The position numbers were made by a program, and so were the translations under genes. This document shows positions 40,601 through 50,320 of a stretch of 64,000 bases of DNA, one piece after another. The notes under the pieces were generated by a model that saw only the letters and a list, made by a program, of their open reading frames with translations, did not search any database and was not told the DNA's origin. The DNA is from Linanthus parryae. Its lineage: Eukaryota > Streptophyta > Magnoliopsida > Ericales > Polemoniaceae. The stretch is taken from positions 22,813,001-22,877,000 of the forward strand of contig JALGPY010000003.1 of NCBI GenBank assembly GCA_023055425.1, in the 5' to 3' direction. Positions within the stretch are counted from its first letter, which is position 1, and every line of letters begins with the position of its first letter.

Positions 40601-41531
40601 CGGCAAGGTTGACTTCGGATACGACGGCGGCATAATTGTCTCCATCGTCGGTTTCCGCTAGTTGTGCTTCCGTTTTCTTCCCTTTAGAGGTTTTCTTCTT
40701 CTTGCGACAGTCCTTGATTTTGTGGCCTGTTTTACCACAATTGTGGCACTTCCCGGTGAACTTCTTCTTCTCGGCCTGATTTGAGTCAGATTTCCGCTTG
40801 AGATTGTTCTTGGGCCTTTCTTCCACCACGTTAACTTTGGACTGTTGGCTTGATGAGGGCCTGTCGTCAGCAAGTCGATTCCCTTCCTCGATGCGGAGCC
40901 GAACGATTAGTTCCTCCATTGACATCTCCTTGCGCTTGTGCTTGAGGTAGTTCTTGTAATTCTTCCATGCCGGCGGCAGTTTGTGAATCATGACGCCGAC
41001 TAAGAATTCTTCAGGAAGATGCATCTTTTCTGCAATTACATCATGAATTATACATTGAAATTTCTGAACTTGGGCCATAATGCCCCTAGAATCTACCATC
41101 CTATACTCCATGAAATTTTCAACGACAAACTTTTTGGCGCCCGCGTCCTCAGTTTTATATTTCTTTTCAAGGGACTGCCAAAGTTCTTTTGCCGTTTTGA
41201 CCGCAGAATAAACATTATACAATTGGTCATCTAAACTATTTAGTACATAGTTTCTGGCTAAGAAATCAGAATGATTCCATGCTTGGACCGCTTGCACTGT
41301 TTGTTGATCCGCGTCTTCTGGACAAGCAGGAGCGTCTTCTTTGAGAAATTTAGCGAGACTCAGTGTGGTGAGATAAAACAACATCTTCTGCTGCCACCTT
41401 TTGAAGTCCTTCCCGCTGAATTTCTCTGGTTTGTCCACATGATGGGAACCGACTGCAAGAACCGGATTCGTAGGCACTGTCACGGTTGTAGACGTTCCAG
41501 CCTCTTGGTTCTCAGGTGTTTTTTCTGCCAT
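37611..41531 (-). CDS. Copia gag-pol polyprotein, intact (1306 aa)
   Basis: The start is the ATG at 41531 ([16 protein letters not shown]). Domains in order: UBN2-type gag (about 30-225, '[11 protein letters not shown]', '[12 protein letters not shown]'); CCHC zinc knuckle [14 protein letters not shown] (262-275); aspartic protease with [12 protein letters not shown] (about 317-328); integrase zinc-binding region (HKRLGHVN .. CEIC) and catalytic core ([45 protein letters not shown]); reverse transcriptase ([45 protein letters not shown]); RNase H ([20 protein letters not shown], then TMEAEFIAL). There is no stop or frameshift, and the length is normal for plant Copia. It would make the virus-like particle and copy and integrate the element. 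An intact frame suggests autonomy; activity is not shown. Confidence 0.97.
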   Translation of the reverse strand: MAEKTPENQEAGTSTTVTVPTNPVLAVGSHHVDKPEKFSGKDFKRWQQKMLFYLTTLSLAKFLKEDAPACPEDADQQTVQAVQAWNHSDFLARNYVLNSLDDQLYNVYSAVKTAKELWQSLEKKYKTEDAGAKKFVVENFMEYRMVDSRGIMAQVQKFQCIIHDVIAEKMHLPEEFLVGVMIHKLPPAWKNYKNYLKHKRKEMSMEELIVRLRIEEGNRLADDRPSSSQQSKVNVVEERPKNNLKRKSDSNQAEKKKFTGKCHNCGKTGHKIKDCRKKKKTSKGKKTEAQLAETDDGDNYAAVVSEVNLAGSNPKEWWIDTGATRHICSDKKMFSSYEEVENEEPLYMGNSATSAIKGKGKISLKMTSGKTITLHDVLHVPDIRKNLVSGAVLSKKGFKLVFESDKFVLTKSGEYLGKGYLKDGLFKLNVLTMIPTMNKKAAVNYLSESSSCLWHKRLGHVNYNSIRKLMKLDHLPNGSIDLNHKCEICVEAKLTKKSFKPIGTKSTSPLELIHTDICDLKFVETRNGKKYFITFIDDYTKYCYVYLLHSRDEALDAFKQYKSEVENQLNKKIKILRSDRGGEYDSPFIDICAENGIIHQTSAPYTPQQNGVAERKNRTLKEMLNALLLSSGLPQNLWGEALLSANYILNRIPKKNFDKTPYELWKGRTPSYKHLRVWGCLAKVATPLPKKVKLGPKTIDCIFIGYAANSSAHRFLVHKSEIPDIHENTIIESANASFFEDIFPYKVKEVQESGKRTHETAIGNDQEEEVRRSKRAKTAKTFGPEFLTYLTENDPKSYKEAMSSVDAPYWKEAINSEIESILQNNTWELVDIPQGSKPLGCKWIFKKKLKPDGTIDKYKARLVAKGYKQKEGLDFFDTYSPVTRITSIRMLIAIASIFNFEIHQMDVKTAFLNGELEEEIYMEQTEGFKVPGTETKYCRLKKSLYGLKQAPKQWHEKFDKVMKVHGFRTNECDKCVYSKTVAKECVIICLYVDDMLIMGSNKTIILDTKKLLSTKFDMKDLGIADVILGIKITKTAEGYGLSQSHYIEKVLEKFDKGNNKPVTTPVDVSLHLAKNRGEGVRQSEYAQVIGSLMYIMNCTRPDIAQALGKLSRFTSNPGKDHWIALTRVLRYLRYTKNLGLQYSNYPAVMEGYCDANWISDSRDSKSTSGYVFTLGGAAICLKSSKQTCIARSTMEAEFIALDKAGEEAEWLRHFLEDIPTWPKPVPPICIHCDSQSAIGRAQSSMYNGKSRHIRRRHNTIRQLLSRGIISIDYVKSKENIADPLTKGLSRELVASSSRGMGLKPIS

Positions 41532-41574
41532 TTCTGAAATGGAGAAACTGTCAATAATTTGACTAAACAGCAAT

Positions 41575-41820
41575 TAACAGATGACAAATCTGTTAACACT
41601 TGACTGAATATTAACAGTCAGAACAATACTTTACAAAAAATCTGTTAAGCCAGATTGTTTAAGAAGATCTGTCAAAAAATTAAATACAGATAAAACTGTA
41701 TTGACAGATTTAATCTTTGCTGCAAGTAACTGGTTAGAACAAAATTAAAGAAACAGAAGCAGATTGTAGAAATGAATCTGTTACTGTGTTTATTAATTTT
41801 ACAGAAACTTAATCTGTTTT
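41575..41820. repeat. Copia leader with repeated AATCTGTT / AACAGAT motif
   Basis: Between the 5' LTR and the polyprotein ATG the motif ATCTGT or its complement occurs about eight times (near 41576, 41588, 41640, 41667, 41686, 41704, 41775, 41811). The stretch otherwise has no coding signal. Confidence 0.75.
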
Positions 41821-41825
41821 AAGAT

Positions 41826-42752
41826 TGTTAGAAAAAATGTTGGAGTTTCTGCAAATTAATGAACACAGATTGAATAAATAAAACTGAAAGAACTTACTGA
41901 TTGAGAGTTTCCCGAAAGCTGCTGTGATGTCGAAGACAGTCTCGTACATGAATGGGTACGGGTTCCTTAAAACAGATTAGCCGCCTGCTATGCTGAGTGG
42001 CTTCTGTTTCCCAGGATAAAAGTCTTCCGGCGCGGTGGTTGAAAGCACGTAACCACCAAGCCCGACGAACCGAAACTTGGTAGAGAAAGTTTACTGCTGT
42101 GAGAGAGAATGAATGCTGTGAAAATTTCGGTTGGTTCTGAAAACTGGAGAAGGCATTGAATTTATACCGTTGACTGTTCAGAAAACAGAACGGTTGTAAC
42201 TGTTCTGTTAATTAACAACCATTCTGTTAATTAATTATCATAATAATATTTAATTATTAATTAAAATAATTAATTAGTTTTTGGCCCAAAAAGATATAGG
42301 CCTCAACTAACTACTCAGCCCAACCCAACCACCACACCACACCACGGCCCGGCCCGTGCCCGAACCCGAGACCGAGCCGAGCCGGCCGGACGGCGGCGGC
42401 GGCGCGCGCGCGCGTGTGGTGGTTCGACCATTGTCTAGGTCCTCTCTCCTGCACAAAATGTGCTCCACCCAAAGGGCGTGCCCTTAAGGTCCAACCTTGA
42501 AGTAGATAAGTACTTCATCTTCTCCCTTGAACCAAGATGTGGTTCTATTTTGTTTCCAACAAATTGTTTGCTCATGAACTCATTTTGAGAGCATGATTTG
42601 ATCATTCATTCCTTAATGTTTTTTGACAAATGAGTTATCGCAACGACCACCAAGTTGCCATCTACACGATGATGCAATTGGTGTTGTTAACTCGCATATG
42701 AGCTGGATAATAATCGCACTCAAAGTCGGGTCAAAAAACATCTTTTCCAACA
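41826..42752 (-). mobile_element. 5' LTR of the Copia element (927 bp)
   Basis: Same ends as the 3' LTR; shorter by 56 bp through three deletions. It contains the promoter in principle; I cannot fix the TATA box with certainty. Confidence 0.95.
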
Positions 42753-42904
42753 TTGTGTGGGGACCTAAATGAGATGTTGAGAGTTGAAGTAGAAGGTAGG
42801 TTCTAAGGTGGCGATTGAACCTGCATTGCGGTTCCAAAGCCCTGAATGCCAACTCCTGATTGAACCAGTAGATATTTTGGGCAACACAACAATCACAATG
42901 TATT

Positions 42905-43137
42905 ATTTCTCTTAGTAAGATTTTCAGATATTGATTCAGTGGGAAAATACTATGTCAAATGAAGCTACATGGGAGGATCTGGATTTTATGAAGGAGCATT
43001 GTCCTCACTTTTTATCCATGAGGCATATACTTTCTCAAGGAGAAGGGAATGTCATAATACCAAATTGTGCTATGCTCATTTATGCTTTAATTTCTAGTGT
43101 TACGAACATTCCCCAGTCATTTGTACCAAAATTTTGA
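42905..43137 (+). pseudogene. C-terminal end of a Gypsy polyprotein (chromodomain-like remnant)
   Basis: A frame at 42931-43137 reads IQWENTMSNEATWEDLDFMK, then EHCPHF and GEGNV. The LVQWEN..EATWEDL..I...FP pattern is the usual tail of Gypsy pol, after integrase. Nothing of the rest of pol is next to it, and the young Copia sits just left. Its strand is opposite to the large Gypsy array, so it is a separate, older relic. Confidence 0.65.
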
Positions 43138-43140
43138 ATT

Positions 43141-43640
43141 TCGCCGGCATTTACCAAATTTGGCCTCCGACTGTCGCCTAAGCTTTAAACGTCTTAGTCC
43201 CACTTCAATTAAGAGACACTGCGTCGTTTTTTATTGGTAGTCGGTCCGTCAATTACAGGGGCAGTTTTGGTTAATAGTTGACCTGGCGTGGAAAGGGTAG
43301 ATTGGTATTTTAAGTTGTAGACTCCAACGACATATGAGTTGTGAGTATTCCATGTTTGGGCATTGTGAATGAATACTGTCGTGATCTTTTCTATTTCTTC
43401 TTTTTACTAGTTTCTTGTTCTTAGTTTAGATTAGAATTGCTCCATTGATTGACGCTCGGCTTCGTGTTATTCAACCAACCGCGAGCAAAATATACTCCGT
43501 TTGCTTTACTTCACACTTTTTAGCACCGCATTCACTTACTCCGGTCACCAGAGTAACACCCCTTTTGACATAATGTTGGTTCTTGCTCGATTATGAACAA
43601 GCTGAGCAGAATCGAGTTCTTAATTCAAAACCCTACACTC
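43141..43640. other. Old upstream region of F-box 3, homologous to 49200-49702
   Basis: The stretch matches the upstream region of F-box 4, for example ACGACATATGAG near 43330 and 49390, and GAGTAACACCCC near 43552 and 49610. The homology stops at CTACACTC (43633-43640), where coding sequence begins abruptly. The promoter, leader and F-box coding DNA present at 49703-50790 are missing here. Confidence 0.8.
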
Positions 43641-44383
43641 GGGTTTAGGGTACGATCCTGTGAATGATGATTACAAGGTGGTTAGGATGATTACATGTTA
43701 TGACAAAGACATTGAGATTTTCAACTCGGAGGTGAAGGTTTACAGCCTGAAATTGAATTCCTGGAAAAAGGTTCAGAACTTGCCTTATTACCTCGGTCAC
43801 AGGCGATCCGCCGGTGTTTATGCTTGTGGTGCTATACATTGGGATTTGGCTGGAAGTCATAGCAAGGATTACGCTCCAACTCAATTCAAGCGTGATTTCC
43901 GATCTTTCATTGCTTGTTTCGACCTGGCTACCGAGGAGCATCGGTCTTTGATGATTCCTAATATTCTTGCTAATGAAAAGAATGATACTATGTTGAATGT
44001 TGAAGTCCTGGAAGGGGGTCTGTGCTTGTTACAAGCCTACTTCAACCGTCGTATCGACGTGTGGGTTATGAGAGAATACGGAGTGGTGGAGTCGTGGGTT
44101 AAGCTGTTTTCAGTCAAACAACCACAACATATTACAGAATTCAAGTACTTGTATCCTGTGGCGTATTCAAAGAACTGCAGGGAAGTACTTTTGGTCCAAG
44201 ATCATGAGAAGCTGGTGTGGTTTGATCTCAAATCTCACGTGATAAGGAAATTCACATGTGTGGTATGCCGAAATCTTTTGACTCACTTATGTATGCGGAG
44301 AATCTTGTTCGGTTTGGTACTGGGAAGGAGCTGCGTGAACAAGGGAAGAAGGAGAAGTCGCAAAAAAGGATTGGGAAGAAAAG

Positions 44384-47300
44384 GTACATTGACAGCCACT
44401 CTTACTTAGCATCTGAGTCATTGCATTGTTTTCATGGATTTATTAGGTGCTTCATATTTGATATCCACATTGTTTCCAGAATTCATTAACACCTCTCAGG
44501 TTATGGTCTGAAGACAGTAGTTGAAAAAACCTTTTTTCCTAATTCGTAATTGGATGTCCTTGGAACTTCATTTTGAGAAAGTTCATTTTACGAAACACGT
44601 GCATGCAATACCAAAAAAGAAGAAGAACCGTCCTCTTACTATCAGTTTTCTAGTTTAATCCTGTAATTTACATGAGACAGAATCTCTCTGTTATTGGTAA
44701 TCGTTTAAATGATTAAACTTGCAGGCGAGTTAGTGTACAAGTTATCAGTCTTAACCTGTTATTCCGTATTTCAGAGCACGTCTTTTAGTTTTGTCCTCCT
44801 ATTCATGAAATGGAATGGTCTCTTTAATCATAATGAAGAGCTGTTAAGTGTTTAGGAATTCACAGTTTCAGTGGGCTTTGTCGGGGGAGTGTTGAGAAGT
44901 CCCATATCGGACATTCAAGAAGAAGAAATATAATAAATAAGTGTCATGGGCTACTCCCCTCATTGCCAATTGGTTTTGAGGTGGAACCCCATGGATTCTT
45001 ACATGGTATCAGAGCCTCGGCTCACACACGTGAATGGTCTAACAACCCACGTGCTCACCGCCACCCATACACAAAAAATCCACGTGTAGGCCAAAGAATG
45101 CCACACGTGAGGGGGCGTGTTGAGAAGTCCCATATCGGACATTCAAGAAGAAGAAATATAATAAATAAGTGTCATGGGCTACTCCCCTCATTGCCAATTG
45201 GTTTTGAGGTGGAACCCCATGAATTCTTACAGGGAGGTCAGGACACATTTTCTTTTCTGACTTGGCCAAGATAACAAGTCTTAAGATGTGAATCACAAAG
45301 TCTAATAATAGGCTACACTTACCAAAATCTACACAAGCAAACCACAATCTCAGACTATGCAGATAAAATTTGGTGCCCTCAAATTAAATTTTTCTTTTTT
45401 TAGGCGAAAAAATATATTTTCGTAAGTGTAACTTCATAAGTTAATGCTTTGGTCTATACAAGGAAGCCTATTATTAGACGTGTAGAAGTATGAAATACAA
45501 CCCTCTTCCTTGGTCCTTTCGCATGTTCATGTTCTAAGCCTGCTCTGGAATTTACACATCGGTGCATGTTAATATTTTAGCTCACGCTGCTTGTTTCATT
45601 TTATTGCCTAATCTTTATAGGCATGGTACATTTAAGCTTACTAGTAAGAAGCACGTGGTCTTTAGCACTACTGCATTTCACCTCCATCTTAAGGATTATA
45701 TTCACACTTGTTATTTTCTGTTATTGATTTGTGCTTTTCCCTACTGGAAAATGCATTCTCATACATGTATTTGGACTATCAAAGTCAGTGATCATGTGGT
45801 CAATATGCTTGTCGTTTGTGGTTTCGTTCTATATTGGACTGTACGCAAAAACACATCGTGCATGCCATTAGTACAAGTAGGGGTGGATTTTGGATAAAAT
45901 TGATGTATTAGTTCTCGAAATTCCTAAAACACCCACTCACAACCTGCCTTTAATTTGGATCCATTAAAATATAAGCAACTACCTATGTGGAAATGCCTCA
46001 CTTCTCTAGACGGATAGGACAAGCCACCAGATGGCCTATTTTGAGATTTGAGGTTTAAAAAATTCAGTTCCTGTCAAATAACTAATTGATAATTATTATA
46101 CTAACATCCATATTAGTTGATTATTCTATCTAGTATATGGTTGCTTTGGTAAATTAAAACCTCTTTTGGTAAGCTATCTTATTGCATAAACATCTTGAAA
46201 TGCCACATATTGTAGTATAGTATTACTCACTTTTGCTATCATACAGATTGACTCAGAGATTCAGATTGTTTAATCTTTTGACTTCTTTAGTGGTTAGTTG
46301 TTCTTATCTAGAGCAGTTTCTCGTCTTTTGTGTTTGGCTTCACTTGTTCCAAGCTGAAAAACTTTCTCGCCTCTTACGACTTAACATATATAACTAACAA
46401 GGTCTACTAGATAGGGCATTTCTGGGATATCCCTGTCTTGCTCTAGAAAATGAATTATCAATGTATACAAGGAATCGGATTCCCTTAAACAACAAATATT
46501 TTTTTCATAAGAACCGTACTGGGGTACATCCACAACCAGAGTTGGAATTTGATCTTTGAAATGATTTTTGCCAATCTCATAAATAATGGTATATTTTTGG
46601 ATTTTCATCTTTGAAAAAGGATATATGTGAACATGGCACTCAGATTCAAACATCAATTTCATTACTAAACCTACTCATTCGTTAATCTTCATTGATAACT
46701 ATACTCTGCTATGAGCTAGCTATACTAGTATATTATAGAGGCTGATGAAGTTTCGATGTTATTCTATTTTCGGTGAAGTTTTGTTCAAAAGTAATTGTCG
46801 TCTCCATCCTAATCAGAGATTGGCTGAGCATTGTAATCGCCTCTGGTCATCTTGAAAGTGCAATGGCAAGTGAAGTGATTTTAAACTTTAAGTAGATAAA
46901 CAAAGTGGGATAAGTGAAAGTGTCTTTGGGGAAGGTAGTTGTCACTGGCGTCTGGTACTTTAAGTAGATAAACAAGAGAATGGAGCAGGAGCACCCTTAA
47001 GAATTAACTTCCTGCAAGTTTTTGAGGCGTGTCTGTGTAATCCACAGAAGATTTGATATTCACTTCAATAACTCTGTATGGAAGTGAAAATCAACTTGAC
47101 AGGCAAGATGGAACCAGTAATTATTTGACTTTGTGGAAAAAGGAAGATGCTTCTTGCTTAGCTTATCATTTTGTGTCTATTTACTTTCTGGTTGCATGTT
47201 TCCTTTAATTGCGTAATCTTTATTGTCGTGGACTCATGGTACTGCTATGCTTTTTTAGAAGTCCCCTAGCTGTCAATATTATACAATAATAAAGCGTATT

Positions 47301-48018
47301 GCATATATGTGATGACCTATGAATAATGTTTTACTGTATAAGAATGGTTGTGTCTATATATTATCGCGATAGCTCGAAGGGAACACTTCATTTCAGTTCC
47401 AGTTAAACGTTTCAGTTGACATTGCCAGTTTATGTTATTCTTTTGTGTATTCCCACTTCAGAGAAATGCAATTTTCTACATGCATCTGGAGCATCAAAAT
47501 CAATGGTACTGTGCTTAATATGCTTGTCTTTGGTGTTTTCTTCTATATTGGGAGGTAAAAGAAAGCTTCATCATCCACGCCATTAGTACAAAGTAGAAGT
47601 GGATTTGGTGTAACATTGCTGTATACATTATTGCAACTCCTAAAGTATCCCCTCACAACCTCGCACTATTTTTGATCTGGGATGGGGTTTTAGTTATTGG
47701 ATCTTGGCGTTTCCGTAAGAGAATGGTTGGGGTAGCATTCTGAATTTAGCTTTTTCTTCCCCGTAATTATTGAGGCATAATTGCGCAATCTACGGAAACG
47801 GGAACCTCAATCTCAAACTGGCACAGTGATAACCTTTTATAGAAGTGATTTCCTAGAGTAGTTTAGTGGAGTCTAACTTGAGTACTAATTTAGTAACGCC
47901 TGGTCTGTGGAACTAAAAAATATTATACTTTCTGAAGAAAGGGAGTTGTATTTTCTGACATAAGTCATTTCTGGTAATGAATCTTCCTAATATTTGCATT
48001 GTGATTTGTTTCCTGTAG
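44384..48018 (+). other. Main intron of F-box 3
   Basis: About 3.6 kb, homologous along most of its length to the intron of F-box 4, with the same order of segments. The main difference is the TRIM at 44890-45231. No gene was recognised inside. Confidence 0.7.
44890..45231 (+). mobile_element. TRIM retrotransposon (342 bp) with 114-bp LTRs
   Basis: LTRs at 44890-45003 and 45118-45231 (TGTTGAGAAGTCCCATATCG start, CTTACA end) differ at one base only (44995 G, 45223 A). The PBS TGGTATCAGAGCC begins directly at 45004, a PPT-like GTGAGGGGGCG precedes the second LTR, and GGGAG flanks both sides (44885-44889 and 45232-45236) as target duplication. The internal part codes for nothing. A terminal-repeat retrotransposon in miniature is mobilised by other elements. 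It is complete and looks recent. Confidence 0.96.
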
Positions 48019-48105
48019 AGATGGCTTTCTGTCAAAGGGGTTCAAGCTCAAGCTCTAGGGCTGTTAATCAAGTTGGAGAGATTCTGTAGCACGGTACATT
48101 TGTTG

Positions 48106-48540
48106 GTAAGTTGAGTATACTTCATTGAGATTACAATCTCTTAACTAATAAAAGTACTTATTAGGTCTGAGATCATCATTGCTTTTTATTAACGGAGTTA
48201 TTTATTCGTGTGGTTTTTTATATACCCATCTGGTGTGTTCATGTTTCAGGATCTTACCGACGGAGTGATGTGAAGTATGAAGGACTGAAGAGGAAGAACC
48301 CGCTCTTTCTCTTTTGTGTAGTAGTTCATATGCTAATTACAGTTATCTAGTAAGAGAGTAGATGGAGCATTATTATGTTACCAAATTATGTTTTGTACTA
48401 GCTAACATCATTTGACTTAGCTACCTATCCGGCATGCTGATGCTCATAAAAGGTAAACAACTGTACTTAATGCTAGTAACTTCTTAGAAGATTCTGCTTT
48501 TTTAAGACTCGTAATGGTGTTTCTTTGCCATGTGATTTAT
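48106..48540. other. 3' UTR intron and 3' end region of F-box 3
   Basis: A donor GTAAGTTG at 48106 and acceptor TTTCAG before 48250 bound a 3' UTR intron also seen in F-box 4. Nothing else is seen. Confidence 0.55.
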
Positions 48541-49950
48541 TTCTTTGTGACCGATTGTGGGGGTTCATCATTATGCACTCGTTCCTTCACCTGCCAAAGT
48601 CAGGCATGAGTTTTTTATTTTGGTGTTCAGGATTCAATGGCTAGCAGGGACTTTGCTACTGACAGGTGGAACATCTGTAATCAAGCATCCTGCCTTAGTT
48701 GAGGAGTTGGATGATTAGCCAAAGAAACAAGGAACTTCACAAGCTTTCTGGAAATACTTGCAGAAATGAATAACACACTTTTCTTTCTTGTTTATTTCAC
48801 TATTCAATAGCAGTTTAATGGCCTACCTCCTTCTCTGCTTCCCTTCAGCTCTAGTTTCAGAGATAATAGCTGAATCTGTTGTGTGCCCAAGCAGGGAGAT
48901 GTCTTGAGCAAAGATATCAATATCATTACTGGAAGAAACTAGAGTATATTGATGCTAATGATGTTGAGATGTACTGCAGCAGATGTTCTGAAATCATCTC
49001 AGCATAAACAAGGTCGTAAGATGTGTATCATATCATACACATCTTTTCCTTGCAGGAGAGATATTGGTCTTGAATTTGAAGATATGCCTACTGAAATGCT
49101 ATCAAAATTTGACGCTTATATGATGCGGGTTCAGAGAACATCCAAGACAACTAGTTTTGGTAGGGCCATATCGAAAGACACATCCTTGGTCAATTCCGTG
49201 TGAGATGTTCGACACGATTTCTTCAAGTCTATATATCATTATCAGATACTACCAAGCAGCCATCAGCAAATGCTTATGACTCTGTCAATCAACAAATGAT
49301 CCTTGTTAAATGCTCACGACTTTCACTGGTTTACTTTGGTTAATAGTTTGGCTTACGTAGTAGATTGGTCTTTTCGGTTGCAGCCTCTAACGACATATGA
49401 GCTTTGAATATGCCTTTTTTGGGTATTAAGAATGAAAACCGTCATGATATTTTCTCTTTCTTCTTCCTGCAAGTTTCTTGTTCTTAGATTTGAATTGCTC
49501 TATTAATTGAAGTTCGAATTCGTGTTGTTCCCCCAACCACGAGCAGAATATGCTCCGTTTGCTCAACTTCATATTTCTGAGCACCACATTCACCTATTTC
49601 GATCACCGGAGTAACACCCCTCTTGACATAATGTTGGTGCTTGCTGAATTATGAACAAAGAGAGCAGAGCCGGATATTGCTTGATTCAAAACTCTACACT
49701 CTCTTTTGATATATGATTTTTTCACTCAATCAAAGTCCTTGACGATTGTTATTTGATACGCTCTTCCTCTGCATTTAGTTTGTTCAATTTTAAAGTACTT
49801 ATCAAAAAAATACGAGTAGTGATTTTCAAAAAACTCTTCTAACCAGAATCACTTTTGCCGAGTTCAGCTCTCATAGCACAAGAAGCCACAATCTTGGGTC
49901 TAAGCTCGACTTCTTGTGCTACACAAGTAATTCTGCTCATTACCTAAAAT
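48541..49950. other. Intergenic stretch upstream of F-box 4
   Basis: The first part resembles the 3' region of F-box 4 (near 55900-56340), such as GGGGGTTCATCAT and CTTCACCTGCCAAAGT, so it is downstream sequence of F-box 3. From about 49300 it is homologous to 43270-43640. A frame at 48949-49203 (84 codons) has no recognised domain. Confidence 0.5.
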
Positions 49951-50050
49951 CGTGTTACTCATCCGTGGTAGAGCAACATAATGTTCCGGTTTCGAAACCG
50001 GCTAGACGTAGAATTGATGTAAACTCAAAAAAAAAAAAAAAAAAAAAAAA
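49951..50050 (+). other. tRNA-like fragment with poly(A) tail (SINE-like or retroposed tRNA)
   Basis: TGGTAGAGCAAC (49966-49977) resembles a tRNA D-arm/A box and GGTTTCGAAACC (49988-49999) a T-arm/B box, but they are only 22 bp apart, too close for a full tRNA. A run of 24 A (50027-50050) follows. It looks like a truncated tRNA-derived retroposon just upstream of F-box 4. Not a working tRNA gene. Confidence 0.4.
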
Positions 50051-50320
50051 TGCAGCTGGTCGGATAAATAACCCATGCCAATTCCGCCGCCAAAGAAAAT
50101 AAGAAACCCACGCCAACTTCTCGTCCAGATGGGCCTCTTAATATAATTTCAGCCCAGTAGTTTAAAATAGAAACATTATCTTATGTTGGCTGGGACTGGC
50201 CCATGAATGAAAAAGAAAAGAAAAAAAGGGAAAAGAGAAATAAGAAGAGAGTCGTCAGTTGAAGAGACAGAGACCGAGAGGAAACCGGAGAGGGTAATTG
50301 GCGGAGCCACCGCGGAAGCT

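Larger units (their letters stand above)
36041..42752 (-). mobile_element. Full-length young Copia retrotransposon (6712 bp)
   Basis: LTRs at 36041-37023 and 41826-42752 (TGTTAG..CCAACA) enclose an intact polyprotein gene. A perfect 5-bp target duplication TTGTG flanks it (36036-36040 and 42753-42757). By eye the LTRs differ only by three indels (41, 9 and about 6 bp), not substitutions. A PPT (minus GTGGGGGAT) is at 37024-37032. No initiator tRNA-Met PBS follows the 5' LTR. An intact frame with near-identical LTRs suggests recent movement. Confidence 0.96.
43641..48058 (+). pseudogene. F-box 3: FBA-domain gene lacking its F-box, plus a frameshift
   Basis: Coding similarity starts at GLGYDPVNDDYKVVRMITCY, matching F-box 4 from about residue 158, so the F-box and the first 157 residues are gone. 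FBA signatures remain: VYSLKLNSWKKVQNLPYYL, GAIHWDLAGSHSKD, 'FDLATEEHRSL', RIDVWVMREYGVVESWVKLF. One base is missing near 44242 (the frame jumps before the part matching EIHVPGLPDSF of F-box 4), and the second frame carries 'NLVRFGTGKELREQGKKEKS'. Exon 1 would end at 44383 and the last exon is 48019-48058 (RDGFLSKGFKLKL, TAG). A 3' UTR intron follows (48106-48249). A TRIM sits in the main intron. It cannot bind an SCF core and is almost certainly not functional. Confidence 0.9.

Noticed and set aside
49951..50010. Functional tRNA gene
   Set aside because: The anticodon arm is missing and no acceptor stem pairs; listed only as a tRNA-like fragment.
50207..50320. Upstream in-frame ATG extending F-box 4 by 38 residues
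   Set aside because: The extension is Lys/Arg/Glu-rich purine leader sequence, and the related F-box 1 and 2 start at the ATG equivalent to 50321.
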